This document shows positions 36,456 through 45,114 of a stretch of DNA of 64,000 nucleotides, one piece after another. Position 1 is the first letter of the stretch, and every line of letters begins with the position of its first letter. The translations under genes and the position numbers were made by a program. Source of the stretch: Gammaproteobacteria bacterium (GTDB lineage: Bacteria; Pseudomonadota; Gammaproteobacteria; Burkholderiales; Burkholderiaceae_C); assembly GCA_018815325.1 (NCBI GenBank), contig JAHIYE010000013.1, forward strand, positions 1-64,000, in the 5' to 3' direction. The notes under the pieces are model-generated. The model saw only the letters and a program-made list of their open reading frames with translations. It did not search any database and was not told where the DNA came from.

Positions 36456-37925
36456 TCAGGCGTTCAGGATGGGGAACTCAGCCCAAAAGGTGCTGCCCTG
36501 CCCTGGCTCGCTGTGGAAACCCATGCGCCCCCCCATGGCCTCGACGAGGCGGCGCGAGATGATGAGACCGATACCTGTTCCCTCCACGGCACCGCGCTCC
36601 TTGCCTAGCCGGTCAAAGGCCGTGAACAGGCGTTTTTGCATTTCCGGCGGAATGCCCTGGCCGCTGTCGGACACGGACAGGCGAAGCACGCCATCATGCG
36701 CATCCAGTGATAGCCGCACCGTTCCCTGCGCACGGTTGTATTTGATCGCGTTGGTAAGCAGGTTGATCATCACCTGGCTCAGGCGCGCGCTGTCCGCGTA
36801 GATCGTCACCTGCTCTGGCACCTCCGTGACCGGAATGAGTGCAATACCATGCTGATCGGCGGCAGGCCTGACCATGCTCATGCAGTCATGCAGTAGCGCC
36901 TGCAGATCAACCGGCCCGGGTGAGAGGCTGATCTTGCCTGCGTCAATGCGAGCCAGGTCAATGAGGTCGTTCACCAGGTCCAGCAGATGACGGCCGGCCA
37001 GCTCCACCTCCTTGACCTGTTCCTTCGCCTCTTGCGTCAGGGAATCGTCGAGTTCCAGCAACTGCGCATAGCCCAGCACCGCATTGAGCGGCGTTCTGAG
37101 CTCGTGACTCATGCTGGCCAGAAACTCGCTCTTGCTTTTACTGGCGGCCTCTGCGACTTCCTTGGCCTTAATCAGATCCACCGTCTGCTCAATGACCATC
37201 TGCTGCAGATTGTCACGGTGGCGCTGCAGTTCGTGTTCAGTCTGCAGATGCTCGGCGATTGAACGCTCCAGTTGAAAGCGCATCTGGTCGCTCACCATGA
37301 GTACAAAGCCGATGTTCAGCAGCAGAAACACCAGGGCATAACTCATCAGGTACAAGGTCTGGATCGGGATCGCATCGAACAGGCTTCTGCCATTTGCCAG
37401 CACAAACAAGTGAAAGAACAGATAGAACGCAATCACCGCAGTGTGCACAAGTAGCGCCCCCAGGATGAGCCGCGCCGACAGGATGGAGCCACCGTGCTTC
37501 CAGACCAGCCAGGCCATGCTCAAGAACAGAATGGCCGGAAGAATGGTGGTCACTGTGCGGAAAACACCGATATTCGGATCGAAATAACCAACCCACATCA
37601 GCACCGGCGTCGCCGCCACAAGCAGCAGCCCCCAGAGCCGGATTTTCACCACGAGACCCAGCAGCTTGCGCAAGCTCTGGTGCATAAACATCAGGCCACC
37701 GAGCAACAGGAGGTTCGCTACCGGCAAGCACAGGAAATCAGACAGCTTGCCACGGGAAGCAATCAGCAGTGCCGCGACAAAAGCCATCGTCGTGCCGACG
37801 GCCCAGCCCGACAGGCCCTTGATCGATGGCGGAAAACTCTGCCGCAGCAGGAAGACCACGGCCGTCATCAGCATGCCCATGATGGCCGCCAGAATCAGGA
37901 TAGAGCGCAAATCGATATTGAGCAT
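36456..37925 (-). CDS. Membrane sensor histidine kinase (orphan)
   Basis: Kinase of 489 residues. The N-terminal half has six to seven hydrophobic helices, then a coiled-coil stretch, the HisKA box FLASMSHELRTPLNAVLGYAQL with the phospho-His near 271, and an ATPase domain: NLLTNAIKYN, SVSDSGQGIPPEMQKRLFTAFDRL and GTGIGLIISRRLVEAMGG. It has no receiver domain, and no response regulator gene adjoins it, so its partner is encoded elsewhere. The sensed signal is unknown. Confidence 0.93.
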   Translation of the reverse strand: MLNIDLRSILILAAIMGMLMTAVVFLLRQSFPPSIKGLSGWAVGTTMAFVAALLIASRGKLSDFLCLPVANLLLLGGLMFMHQSLRKLLGLVVKIRLWGLLLVAATPVLMWVGYFDPNIGVFRTVTTILPAILFLSMAWLVWKHGGSILSARLILGALLVHTAVIAFYLFFHLFVLANGRSLFDAIPIQTLYLMSYALVFLLLNIGFVLMVSDQMRFQLERSIAEHLQTEHELQRHRDNLQQMVIEQTVDLIKAKEVAEAASKSKSEFLASMSHELRTPLNAVLGYAQLLELDDSLTQEAKEQVKEVELAGRHLLDLVNDLIDLARIDAGKISLSPGPVDLQALLHDCMSMVRPAADQHGIALIPVTEVPEQVTIYADSARLSQVMINLLTNAIKYNRAQGTVRLSLDAHDGVLRLSVSDSGQGIPPEMQKRLFTAFDRLGKERGAVEGTGIGLIISRRLVEAMGGRMGFHSEPGQGSTFWAEFPILNA

Positions 37926-38118
37926 GACGTGTCGGTACTTGGCTGCAAGCGTAACCTAATTTCATGCCCAATCAGCAATTGCCAGGACACGACTTTTGCC
38001 GCTACGATGGTACAAAGATGTCAGCAACAGCCGCCACGCAGCCCATCTGAGCCATGACGAGCCCCCTGCGGCCCCCCATGCCAGAACCCAGGCGCCCTAC
38101 CTAAGCATTCGCCACCCT

Positions 38119-38790
38119 ATGGACAAACCCTACTCCCCCTCCAGCGAACGCAACCGCACTCCGATTCTGACCGTCCTGCAGCAGCATCTGACCCGGCGGC
38201 TCAACCTGCTTGAAATCGGCAGCGGTACCGGCCAGCATGCGGTGTACTTCGCTGCTGCCATGCCGCACCTGCGCTGGCAGACATCGGATGTGGCACAAAA
38301 CCTGCCCGGCATCCAGCAGTGGCTGGATGAAGCCGCCCTGTCCAACACCCCGGCGCCACTGGCGCTCGACGTGAGCCTGCCACTGGCAGCCGAGGTACTG
38401 CAGACCCGCTACGATGCCGTCTATACCGCCAACACCCTGCACATCATGAGCTGGGAGGAGGTGCAACACCTGTTTGCCGCCCTGCCCATGCTGTTGACGG
38501 AAAACGCCTTGCTCATCATCTACGGCCCTTTCAACTACAAGGGCAAGTTCACGAGCGAAAGCAATGCGCAGTTCGATGCCTCCTTGCGCAGCACCCAGCC
38601 GCATCGTGGCATTCGCGACTTTGAAGCCGTTGAGGCATTGGCCCTGACCGCGGGACTGCGCCTGCTGGAAGACGTCTCCATGCCGGCCAACAACCGCTGC
38701 CTGATCTGGAGAAAAATGAGCGTCGGCGAAGCACTCGGGGCTCGCGTGGTGCGACCCGATGCCGAGCCGCCAGGCGCAACAGCCGCCTGA
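38119..38790 (+). CDS. DUF938 class I SAM-dependent methyltransferase-like protein
   Basis: Cytosolic protein of 223 residues. The family opens with a KPYSPSSERNRTPIL motif, then the SAM-binding loop LLEIGSGTGQHAVYFA and later YTANTLHIMSWEEVQHLF and LLIIYGPFNYKGKFTSESNAQFD. The frame is open further upstream to 37996, but MDKPYSPSSERN at 38119 fits homologues. The substrate is unknown. Divergent from the sensor kinase. Confidence 0.88.
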   Translation: MDKPYSPSSERNRTPILTVLQQHLTRRLNLLEIGSGTGQHAVYFAAAMPHLRWQTSDVAQNLPGIQQWLDEAALSNTPAPLALDVSLPLAAEVLQTRYDAVYTANTLHIMSWEEVQHLFAALPMLLTENALLIIYGPFNYKGKFTSESNAQFDASLRSTQPHRGIRDFEAVEALALTAGLRLLEDVSMPANNRCLIWRKMSVGEALGARVVRPDAEPPGATAA

Positions 38791-38801
38791 GTGCCTTCGA
38801 G

Positions 38802-39284
38802 CTACTCGCCGCGCAAAATCATCTGCCCGCGTATCTCGCCCGCCGGATGGGCAGCCGTATGGATGCTCGCATACCATTTGCCCGCCAGCAGGTCGGCCGC
38901 CTGCTCAGGCGTCAGGGTGGCACGGCCTTCCACGTCAGTGGCGGGCAGACTCCCAAACGACAGCACGGCCGGTGCGTTGCGGCCTATGGTGGCTGGTCCA
39001 TGAAAATGTCCGCTGCGCGTGCCGCTGCTCAGCCCATTGAAGTTCACGCGCCAGCGAAATAGCAGCGTGTTCCTGTCAAGCATTGCCAGCACACGGCCGG
39101 TAGCCTGGGTGGCAACAGGCGGTACCTGGTTGGCGCCTGTCATCTGGCTGCTGAATGCCGCCAGGTGCGCGTCCGGATCGATGGTGCTGCAGCCCGCCGC
39201 CAGCAAGCCTGCCGTCAGCGCGAGCAAGGCAGCACGGCGGGCGGCTCCGCACGGGCCCGGGAAGTTGGTTTTTTTCAGTTGCAT
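38802..39284 (-). CDS. CHRD domain lipoprotein
   Basis: Exported lipoprotein of 160 residues. The lipobox LAAGC ends at residue 32; Cys32 would be acylated. The rest is a single CHRD domain: SSQMTGANQVPPVATQATGRVL, GHFHGPATIGRNAPAVLSF and ASIHTAAHPAGEIRGQM. CHRD domains are beta-rich and named from chordin; bacterial function is unknown, with binding rather than catalysis suspected. Convergent with the methyltransferase. Confidence 0.9.
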   Translation of the reverse strand: MQLKKTNFPGPCGAARRAALLALTAGLLAAGCSTIDPDAHLAAFSSQMTGANQVPPVATQATGRVLAMLDRNTLLFRWRVNFNGLSSGTRSGHFHGPATIGRNAPAVLSFGSLPATDVEGRATLTPEQAADLLAGKWYASIHTAAHPAGEIRGQMILRGE

Positions 39285-39374
39285 GCAGCCATTGTCACGG
39301 CTACAAGGCTGCAGGCACCATCAGGCGCCTGCTTCAAATGAAAAAGGAGGTAACAAAATCATGGCACGGGATGC

Positions 39375-40040
39375 TTAGGGCGCGCCCTGCACCAGCGCGA
39401 TACGCCGGTGTACGCGTGCGGCCTCGGTGGCATCGCCACCCTGCTCGGCCAGCTTGGCCTGCACGCCCAGCCACGCGAGCAGCGGACGTCGCCAGCCCTG
39501 GGCAGAGGCTGTCTCAACCGCCTGCGCCACCACGGCGGGGCTGGCACGGGCAGCCTGCAGCAGTACGCCAGCGGCCACCAGCCGGGCCAGTGGATCACCG
39601 GCCTCCGGCAAGGTACTGGCGCCGCGTGCCACGCCTTGCTGTGGGGGAGGCAAGAGCGCCGCATCCTGCACTGGCAGGCGGCCAGCCAGGTAGTCGCCAT
39701 AGGCGCGCTCCGTAGCTGGCGCATCTGCCCGCAAGCTCTCAAAACCTGCACAAGGTTCAAGCACCAGGCTCGCCACGCGCGCTGCACAGCGCGTGAGCTC
39801 GGCCCGGGCCAGCAAATCGGCGCGGCCGGTACGGGCCAGCTCGGCGCGGGCGCGCTCGAACTCCCGGACAGCAACCCTGTCGTTGCCCGACAGATAGGCA
39901 TCGGTTGCGCGCTCCAGACTGCCCTTGGCATTCATCTGCCAGTCCGGCGCTGGGGGCGTGCTGCTGCAGGCAGCCAGCAGCATGGCAGACAGCAACGCCA
40001 GCCCAGCGGCAGAAAGTGATAGATAGCAGCGGCGCATCAT
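39375..40040 (-). CDS. Helical lipoprotein at the end of the Mla-like transport genes
   Basis: Lipoprotein of 221 residues with lipobox LLAACSS; the mature part is Ala-rich and helical with a TPR-like look (SLERATDAYLSGNDRVAVREFERARAEL). I do not recognise a catalytic family. The ATG overlaps the stop of the MCE-protein gene (ATGA), so it is coupled to it. By analogy with MlaA or PqiC it may be an outer-membrane-facing partner of the transporter, but it lacks a clear likeness to either. The alternative start ATG at 40037 is directly adjacent. Confidence 0.72.
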   Translation of the reverse strand: MMRRCYLSLSAAGLALLSAMLLAACSSTPPAPDWQMNAKGSLERATDAYLSGNDRVAVREFERARAELARTGRADLLARAELTRCAARVASLVLEPCAGFESLRADAPATERAYGDYLAGRLPVQDAALLPPPQQGVARGASTLPEAGDPLARLVAAGVLLQAARASPAVVAQAVETASAQGWRRPLLAWLGVQAKLAEQGGDATEAARVHRRIALVQGAP

Positions 40041-41035
40041 GGCAACTTGATCTCCGTGTCGCGTGCAAACGGCCACTTGCGGTTGATCTCGTTGACCAGA
40101 CTGTCCACCTTGCGCAGGCTGGCTTCCACGTCGGCACGCAGTGCGCCCAGGTCTGTCGTAGCCTCGCGCGTGTTGGCGCCAATGGCCTGCGCCTCCACCA
40201 GCACAGCGTCCACTTTCTTCAGGCTGCTGCGCGCATCGGCCAGCAAGCCGTTGAGCTGCTGCACCGTGACCTGGCTATTGCTCACCACGCCAGTGGGACC
40301 AAAGACCTGGGTGTCGGCCTTGGCCACCAACCCATCGGCCTTCAATACCAGACCGTCCACCCGGGCCAGCAAGGCATTGGCGCGGTCCAGCGCGGTCACG
40401 ATCTTTTTGGCGTCGGCCTCATTGCCCATCACCACGCCCAGCGCTCCCTGCGGGCCCTTGAGCTTGTCGGTCACGGCCTGCAGGTTGGCCAGTGTGCTGC
40501 GCAGCGGAGCGTCTTCGGCCGTCATGGCGTTGAGGTTTTTAACCACATCGCGTACCGAAGCCAGCAGCAGCGGGATTTCGGCCGATGCATCCCCCTGCAG
40601 CAATGTACGGACCGCCCCGTCTTCCAGCGGCGTGTCGGTCAGCATGCCCGAGTAGGCACGAAGGCGGGTACTCCCCACCAGGCTGCGCTCCATCGTGAAC
40701 ACGCTGGACTTGCGCAGCCACCGGGCATCCTCCTTCGGCACGTCCACCAGAATACGCGCCTTGCCGTCATCGGCCAGCTCAATGCGGTGTACCCGACCGA
40801 TCGGAAAGCCGGCGAAGGTCATGTCCATGCCTACCGAGATGCCTTCGGAATGGTCGGCCATCAGCACCAGGCGCTGGGTTTTCTCGAAGGCACCGCGCGC
40901 ATACAGCAGGTACAAGGCCGAGCCAACCACCAGCACCAGCATGAAAACCAGCAGCAGCGCGGCCTTGACCTCCAGGTTCTTGACCGGGCTGGGCACGTCT
41001 GGCGGCATGGTTTTAGGCTCTTTGGGTTGGGTCAT
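40037..41035 (-). CDS. MlaD-like MCE domain protein
   Basis: Periplasmic, membrane-anchored lipid-transport subunit of 332 residues. A short cytoplasmic N-terminus is followed by one membrane helix (about 25-47), one MCE domain (about 50-130, with SEGISVGMDMTFAGFPIGRVHRIELADDGKA), and a long helical C-terminus typical of tunnel-forming MCE proteins. In the family, such proteins form hexamers passing phospholipids between membranes. It starts 7 nt after the permease gene and overlaps the next lipoprotein gene. The frame extends upstream, but ATG at 41035 fits. Confidence 0.9.
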   Translation of the reverse strand: MTQPKEPKTMPPDVPSPVKNLEVKAALLLVFMLVLVVGSALYLLYARGAFEKTQRLVLMADHSEGISVGMDMTFAGFPIGRVHRIELADDGKARILVDVPKEDARWLRKSSVFTMERSLVGSTRLRAYSGMLTDTPLEDGAVRTLLQGDASAEIPLLLASVRDVVKNLNAMTAEDAPLRSTLANLQAVTDKLKGPQGALGVVMGNEADAKKIVTALDRANALLARVDGLVLKADGLVAKADTQVFGPTGVVSNSQVTVQQLNGLLADARSSLKKVDAVLVEAQAIGANTREATTDLGALRADVEASLRKVDSLVNEINRKWPFARDTEIKLP

Positions 41036-41042
41036 GGGAAGC

Positions 41043-41846
41043 TCAATAATAGTTGCCCACCAGCGAAGCCACCTCCACCAGCAGCAACACGGCAAACATG
41101 CGGATCAGGCCCTGCAGTTCCACACTGGCCCGGGACAACTGATTGGGCAGGTCCTGCAGCGAAATGCCTGTTGGGATGAGCGACACTGCCATGCTGAAGA
41201 ACAGCGTCTTGAGCATAAAAATCAGGGTCACGGCGGGGTTGAAAATATGCCCCACGATGCGGGTGTAGATGACGAAGGCCGAGGTGGTGAAACCATACAC
41301 CGTGATGTAAGCCAGCACGAGCGACACCACACAGCTGACCGCAGCCAGCGTAAGCACGGCAAACATGCCGGCCATCACCGTGGGCAGCAGTTCGTGGGCC
41401 ACCGGGTCCAGCCCGCGTTGCCGCAGGGCTTCGAACCCTCCACGCGTACGCAGCTTGTACAACTCGGAGCCGCGCGGAATGCTGTACTGGATGGCGACAA
41501 ACAGCGCCGCGGTGAGCGGAATCAGCTCCAGCACCAGCACGCGCACCACCATCTCCAGTGCATATTGCGACAGGCCATAGCCCAGTGCGGTGACCACCAC
41601 AATCCGGATCAGCACCAGACTGACAAGCGACGTGAGCACGGTGAACCACAGCAGATTGGGCGCCGTGGCCAGGTAGATGTGTCGCATCAGGCTGGCCCGG
41701 CTCTTGGCCTGGTAGCTTGCAGGCGACAGCACCAGCACCAGAATCTCGGCCCCGAACATGAAGATGAGCCACCATCCCGTGAGCCAGCGCAGCGTGGCCT
41801 GCCCCATCTCGCGCAGCGTGGATTTGAGGGAAACAATCGGGTTCAT
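41043..41846 (-). CDS. MlaE-like ABC permease
   Basis: Inner-membrane permease of 267 residues with about five to six helices. The MlaE/YrbE pattern is present: helices around VVRVLVLELIPLTAALFVAI, then a coupling region RTRGGFEALRQRGLDPVAHELLPTVMAG (MlaE has EQIDAL...GVNPVRYLVVPRVLA), and a long C-terminal helix pair. First gene of a three-gene set with an MCE protein and a lipoprotein. No ABC ATPase gene (MlaF) is adjacent, which is unusual. Repeat copy E lies about 67 nt upstream. Confidence 0.88.
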   Translation of the reverse strand: MNPIVSLKSTLREMGQATLRWLTGWWLIFMFGAEILVLVLSPASYQAKSRASLMRHIYLATAPNLLWFTVLTSLVSLVLIRIVVVTALGYGLSQYALEMVVRVLVLELIPLTAALFVAIQYSIPRGSELYKLRTRGGFEALRQRGLDPVAHELLPTVMAGMFAVLTLAAVSCVVSLVLAYITVYGFTTSAFVIYTRIVGHIFNPAVTLIFMLKTLFFSMAVSLIPTGISLQDLPNQLSRASVELQGLIRMFAVLLLVEVASLVGNYY

Positions 41847-41912
41847 GAAAGCATGATACTTGGCGCAGGTGTGATGCCGTGAAGAAATTCAAACTGGGCA
41901 GTTCATCACAAT

Positions 41913-41963
41913 TTGCTACATATTTAATAGCTATCTGCGCATATTCAATGTGGTCTAGAGGCT
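41913..41963 (+). repeat. Dispersed 51-nt repeat, copy E (intergenic)
   Basis: The head is TTGCTACATATTTAATAGCT and the tail is ATCTGCGCATATTCAATGTG followed by GTCTAGAGGCT. It is noncoding and lies in the gap between the permease gene (minus strand) and the next plus-strand gene. The tail GGGCT block is altered to GGTCT, making this one of the more diverged copies. Confidence 0.83.
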
Positions 41964-42064
41964 GATTTCGTCATAAAAATGGTGCCCCGACCCTGCACAC
42001 ACCGACAGCCGGCGAGCCTCCGGCAGCATTCCACCCCAGCCAGGCCGAAATCTTTACATTACTT

Positions 42065-42078
42065 TTGACTTATGTCAT
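42065..42078 (+). promoter_or_regulatory. Possible Crp/Fnr-family binding site
   Basis: TTGAC and GTCAT are separated by four bases, close to the TTGAC-N4-GTCAA and TTGAT-N4-ATCAA boxes of Crp/Fnr-type regulators. It lies about 83 nt before the ATG at 42161. One site with a mismatch is weak evidence. Confidence 0.3.
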
Positions 42079-42160
42079 GTTGTTTTGACCTGGACGCGAC
42101 ACACTGCCCGCTGGCTTGGCAATTTGGATGACCAGGCCCGCCCATGCAAAGGAACGCACC

Positions 42161-42886
42161 ATGACCCGCTTCGCCATTCGACCTCTCAACACAGCCATCC
42201 TGCTGCTCGGCGCGCTCGCCGGAGCCGGCGCCATGGCCGCCGACCCCGTTACCGACGCCATGCAACAGGCCTATGGCCCTTACCGTGTAGCCCTCTTCCG
42301 GACCAACAGCAACGCCCAGGAGGAGTCGCAGCAGGCCATCAGCCAGGCAAAAAAAAGCTGGGACAGTCTGAGCACGCAGTTTGGCACCAAGCCACCCGCT
42401 CCCTATGACCGCGATGCCAAATTTGCCGCCTCGCTGGCCCAGGTCTCCAGCGTTTATGCCAAGGCTGCCGAGCAGATAGGCGCCAACCAGCTCACAGCCG
42501 CCCACGAAACGCTGGAGCAGGCCCGCGACATCATGGCCGAGCTTCGCCATCGCAATCAGGTGATCGTCTACAGCGACCACATGAATGCCTACCACGCCGA
42601 GATGGAGCTCATGCTGGGCCATGGCCCTGAACTGCTGGGCAAACCTGGTGGACTGCAACAAGTCACCGCCTCCGCGGGTGCCCTGAACTACCTCGCCAAA
42701 AAACTTACCAGCGAAGCGCCAGCCACCTATGCGAAGAACGAGGAGTTCGTGGGCCTGGTCACGGCCACGGACAAATCCGTCAACGATTTGCTGGCCGCCT
42801 TGTATGCGCAGGATGCCAGCGCCGCCAAAGCGGCCATCGGCAAACTGAAGATGCCTTACAGCAAGCTGTTCCTGAAATTCGGTTAA
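42161..42886 (+). CDS. Periplasmic helix-bundle protein of unknown function
   Basis: Exported protein of 241 residues with signal peptide ending AMAADP. The mature part is almost entirely helical, with four or five helices, in the manner of cytochrome c-prime or cytochrome b562. It has no CxxCH and no cysteine. One helix is rich in potential metal or haem ligands (YSDHMNAYHAEMELMLGHGPE). I do not recognise the family. The frame is open to 42116, but ATG at 42161 has AAGGAA in front and begins the signal peptide. No operon partner is evident. Confidence 0.78.
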   Translation: MTRFAIRPLNTAILLLGALAGAGAMAADPVTDAMQQAYGPYRVALFRTNSNAQEESQQAISQAKKSWDSLSTQFGTKPPAPYDRDAKFAASLAQVSSVYAKAAEQIGANQLTAAHETLEQARDIMAELRHRNQVIVYSDHMNAYHAEMELMLGHGPELLGKPGGLQQVTASAGALNYLAKKLTSEAPATYAKNEEFVGLVTATDKSVNDLLAALYAQDASAAKAAIGKLKMPYSKLFLKFG

Positions 42887-42996
42887 TCGGCGAACACGTC
42901 CCATTTGCTCCGAGGCCCCCGTCAACTTAAGCGCCAGTTAAGTATCGGCTCCAATAATTTGCCGGAGTATTCAGCATGAGAAAGCGAGGAACCATC

Positions 42997-43437
42997 ATGT
43001 CAAACGACAGCCCCATGATTCCATCCCAGCCCGACGCTGACAGCCGGAATCCGGAGCGCATCATCCCGCAACTGGTGGGGCAGGTCTATGAGGCCGCTCC
43101 GCCCAACGAGCGCAGCCGCCTGCTGGAGCAACTGCTGCCGCCACTGGGCGTACTCTCCCTCGTGGCCATTGCCGACGGGATTTTTGCCAAAGTCCGGTTC
43201 AGGGGCGGCTGGCCCGAGCTGCACGTAAGGCTGGAAGATGCCCAGAACGTGCAGGCCAGTGACGTCATCACCCTTGTCGATCATGTCCAGCAGATCAGCG
43301 TGCAGGCCGTGGATGGGCTGGCGCAGTTGCTGGCAGCCTCTCCGGTGCTGGCCGGGTCTGCGGCGGCGGCCTTGCTGATAACCTTGCTCATGCAGCGCGC
43401 CCAGCGTCGCCGGGCCAGTGACAACGCAGCCGACTGA
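42997..43437 (+). CDS. Hypothetical tail-anchored membrane protein
   Basis: Protein of 146 residues that I cannot assign. The N-terminal half is soluble and polar (residues 1-50), followed by a moderately hydrophobic stretch LEQLLPPLGVLSLVAIADGIF, then VRLEDAQNVQASDVITLVDHVQQISVQAV and a C-terminal membrane helix LAGSAAAALLITLLM ending in basic QRAQRRRA. This suggests insertion in the inner membrane by the tail. An earlier ATG at 42976 is in frame; the one at 42997 has AGGAA well placed. Confidence 0.65.
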   Translation: MSNDSPMIPSQPDADSRNPERIIPQLVGQVYEAAPPNERSRLLEQLLPPLGVLSLVAIADGIFAKVRFRGGWPELHVRLEDAQNVQASDVITLVDHVQQISVQAVDGLAQLLAASPVLAGSAAAALLITLLMQRAQRRRASDNAAD

Positions 43438-43542
43438 TTGAGCTGCAGGCACTGGGTTGGCCCCATCCGGTTGCTGTGATTTTCGAACGCCCGCTTCCCT
43501 GGCAGGGTCTATTTTGTTGGTGCAAATGAAGCCGGTCGCATA

Positions 43543-44496
43543 ATGGGTTCGATGCGGGGCCTGCTCCCGCATGGGTTTTGTGCGCTCCCGCTGGCGACTG
43601 CAACCCACCGAAAGCACCCCTTGGTCCGACTTCAATTTTCGATCGAGCTGGATTACGAGATAGAGCCACCTGGCTGCGATTTCATCTTCAGCATCCATGC
43701 CGCCCAAACCCGGCACCAGACTGTGGTGGGGGAGTCGCTGTCGATCAGCCAGAACCTGCCACCCAACCTGTACACCGACCCGGTCACGCACACCCGCTTT
43801 CTGCGGCTCAAGGCGTTTTCCGGACCACTGCGGGTGCGCTATCAGGCCACGGTCGACATTGACCACTACACCGCCCAGCCCAAACAGCTCGGTGAGGTGG
43901 CTGTAGCCAACCTGCCCGGGCCCGTACTGCCGTATATCTATCCCAGCCGATATTGCCAGTCAGACCGGCTGCACCGGCTCGCGGTCAAGGAGTTTGGTCA
44001 TCTCTGGCAAGGCTACAGCCGGGTGCAGGCCATACGCGACTGGGTGCTGAACCGCGTTACCTTCCGCTCCAACTCCTCCACGGGCAACACCAGTGCAGTG
44101 GATACGCTGGTGGAAGAAGTAGGCGTGTGCCGTGACTTTGCCCACCTGATGATTGCGCTGTGCCGCGCGGTCAACATACCGGCCCGCTTTGCTACTGGCA
44201 TTGACTTTGGTGCTGACCCCGTGCTGGGGCCAACCGATTTTCATGCCTATGTGGAGGTGTACCTGGGTGACCGCTGGTACATGTTCGACCCCTCAGGCGT
44301 GGCCATTCCCATGGGATTTGTGCGCTTTGGCACCGGGCGCGATGCGGCCGATTCGGCCTTTGCCACCATGTTCGGTGGCGTCGTGGGCGCCGCCCCGGTG
44401 ATCAATATCCAGGCCATCCCCAATGGCCAGGGTGTGCTGGTGCTGCCGCAACACGTGCCTTATGCGCTGTCCACTGACGGACAGTTTGAACAGTAG
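43543..44496 (+). CDS. Transglutaminase-like cysteine protease family protein
   Basis: Protein of up to 317 residues with the bacterial transglutaminase N-terminal beta domain and the transglutaminase core. The triad is visible: Cys196 in EVGVCRDFAHLMIALCR, His234 in FHAYVEVYL and Asp249 in MFDPSG. Such proteins are thought to be peptidases or amidases; the substrate is unknown. The first 26 residues look unlike the family, so the true start may be the TTG at 43621 (LVRLQFSIELDYEIE). It is convergent with the GGCT-like gene, 3 nt apart. Confidence 0.88.
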   Translation: MGSMRGLLPHGFCALPLATATHRKHPLVRLQFSIELDYEIEPPGCDFIFSIHAAQTRHQTVVGESLSISQNLPPNLYTDPVTHTRFLRLKAFSGPLRVRYQATVDIDHYTAQPKQLGEVAVANLPGPVLPYIYPSRYCQSDRLHRLAVKEFGHLWQGYSRVQAIRDWVLNRVTFRSNSSTGNTSAVDTLVEEVGVCRDFAHLMIALCRAVNIPARFATGIDFGADPVLGPTDFHAYVEVYLGDRWYMFDPSGVAIPMGFVRFGTGRDAADSAFATMFGGVVGAAPVINIQAIPNGQGVLVLPQHVPYALSTDGQFEQ

Positions 44497-44499
44497 CTC

Positions 44500-44952
44500 T
44501 CAACGGCCTGGAGTGGTCAGGCTCTTGATCCAGTCACCGCTGCTGATCCGGGGCTTGCCCTGCGCATAGGCCGGATTGACCTCATACACGAGACAGTCGA
44601 TTTGGCGCAAAACTTGATGCTTGATATGGCGCTCATCCAGCGTCACCCGCACCTGCTGCTTGCGGTACTCACCCAACTGCTCAGGCAGCACCTCTTCGAT
44701 CTCGTCCAGCACACGCTCCAGCGCCGGCTCGATTGCATAGACCTCCCCCAGCACTTCACCGCCCCGACCCAGCATTACGCCCGGGTAAGACCCCAGGTGG
44801 TACATCACCCCGGTGATCGTGCCCATCCCCACAAAGCATGGCGCAGGCGCCAGACGATTGATATCCCGCACGTCTCCACGGCGCAGCGTGCCATAGACAA
44901 GTACATGACGCGCTGATTCATCGACTGCGGTAGTGCGTAGAGCTTCTGGCAT
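44500..44952 (-). CDS. Gamma-glutamylcyclotransferase-like (GGCT/AIG2) protein
   Basis: Cytosolic protein of 150 residues with the cyclotransferase fold. The substrate loop YGTLRRGD lies near residue 19, followed by ITGVMYHLGSYPGVMLG and the acidic region VLDEIEEV where the catalytic Glu is expected. Members cleave gamma-glutamyl amines to 5-oxoproline; the exact substrate is open. ATG at 44952 has AGG nine bases ahead and is preferred to the one at 44967. Confidence 0.87.
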   Translation of the reverse strand: MPEALRTTAVDESARHVLVYGTLRRGDVRDINRLAPAPCFVGMGTITGVMYHLGSYPGVMLGRGGEVLGEVYAIEPALERVLDEIEEVLPEQLGEYRKQQVRVTLDERHIKHQVLRQIDCLVYEVNPAYAQGKPRISSGDWIKSLTTPGR

Positions 44953-45114
44953 GGACAACCTGGACATTCAAACGCCCAGTCTACTGAAAAGCACAGCCCC
45001 CAACCGCCGAACTGCGACCTTGGCATGTGCAAGCTGCCTGACGCATGCCGCCAATCAGGCCTGATCCGAAACTCCATTACATTAGCGCCTGCTGATAAAC
45101 AAGGAAACCGAACC

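Larger units (their letters stand above)
41847..42160. other. 314-nt intergenic region upstream of the Mla-like permease and a periplasmic protein gene
   Basis: It holds repeat copy E (41913-41963) and, closer to the right-hand gene, TTGAC-TTAT-GTCAT at 42065-42078, which resembles a Crp/Fnr-family box with one mismatch. It must contain the divergent promoters of both flanking genes. I see no gene in it. Confidence 0.6.

Noticed and set aside
39905-41179. A 424-codon open frame overlapping the MCE and permease genes on the plus strand
   Set aside because: The translation is low-complexity (His, Gln, Arg) and antisense to clear MCE and permease signatures.
42925-42943. Inverted repeat ACTTAA / TTAAGT after the helix-bundle gene
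   Set aside because: Six-base AT-rich arms without a T-run. It is too weak to call a terminator or operator.
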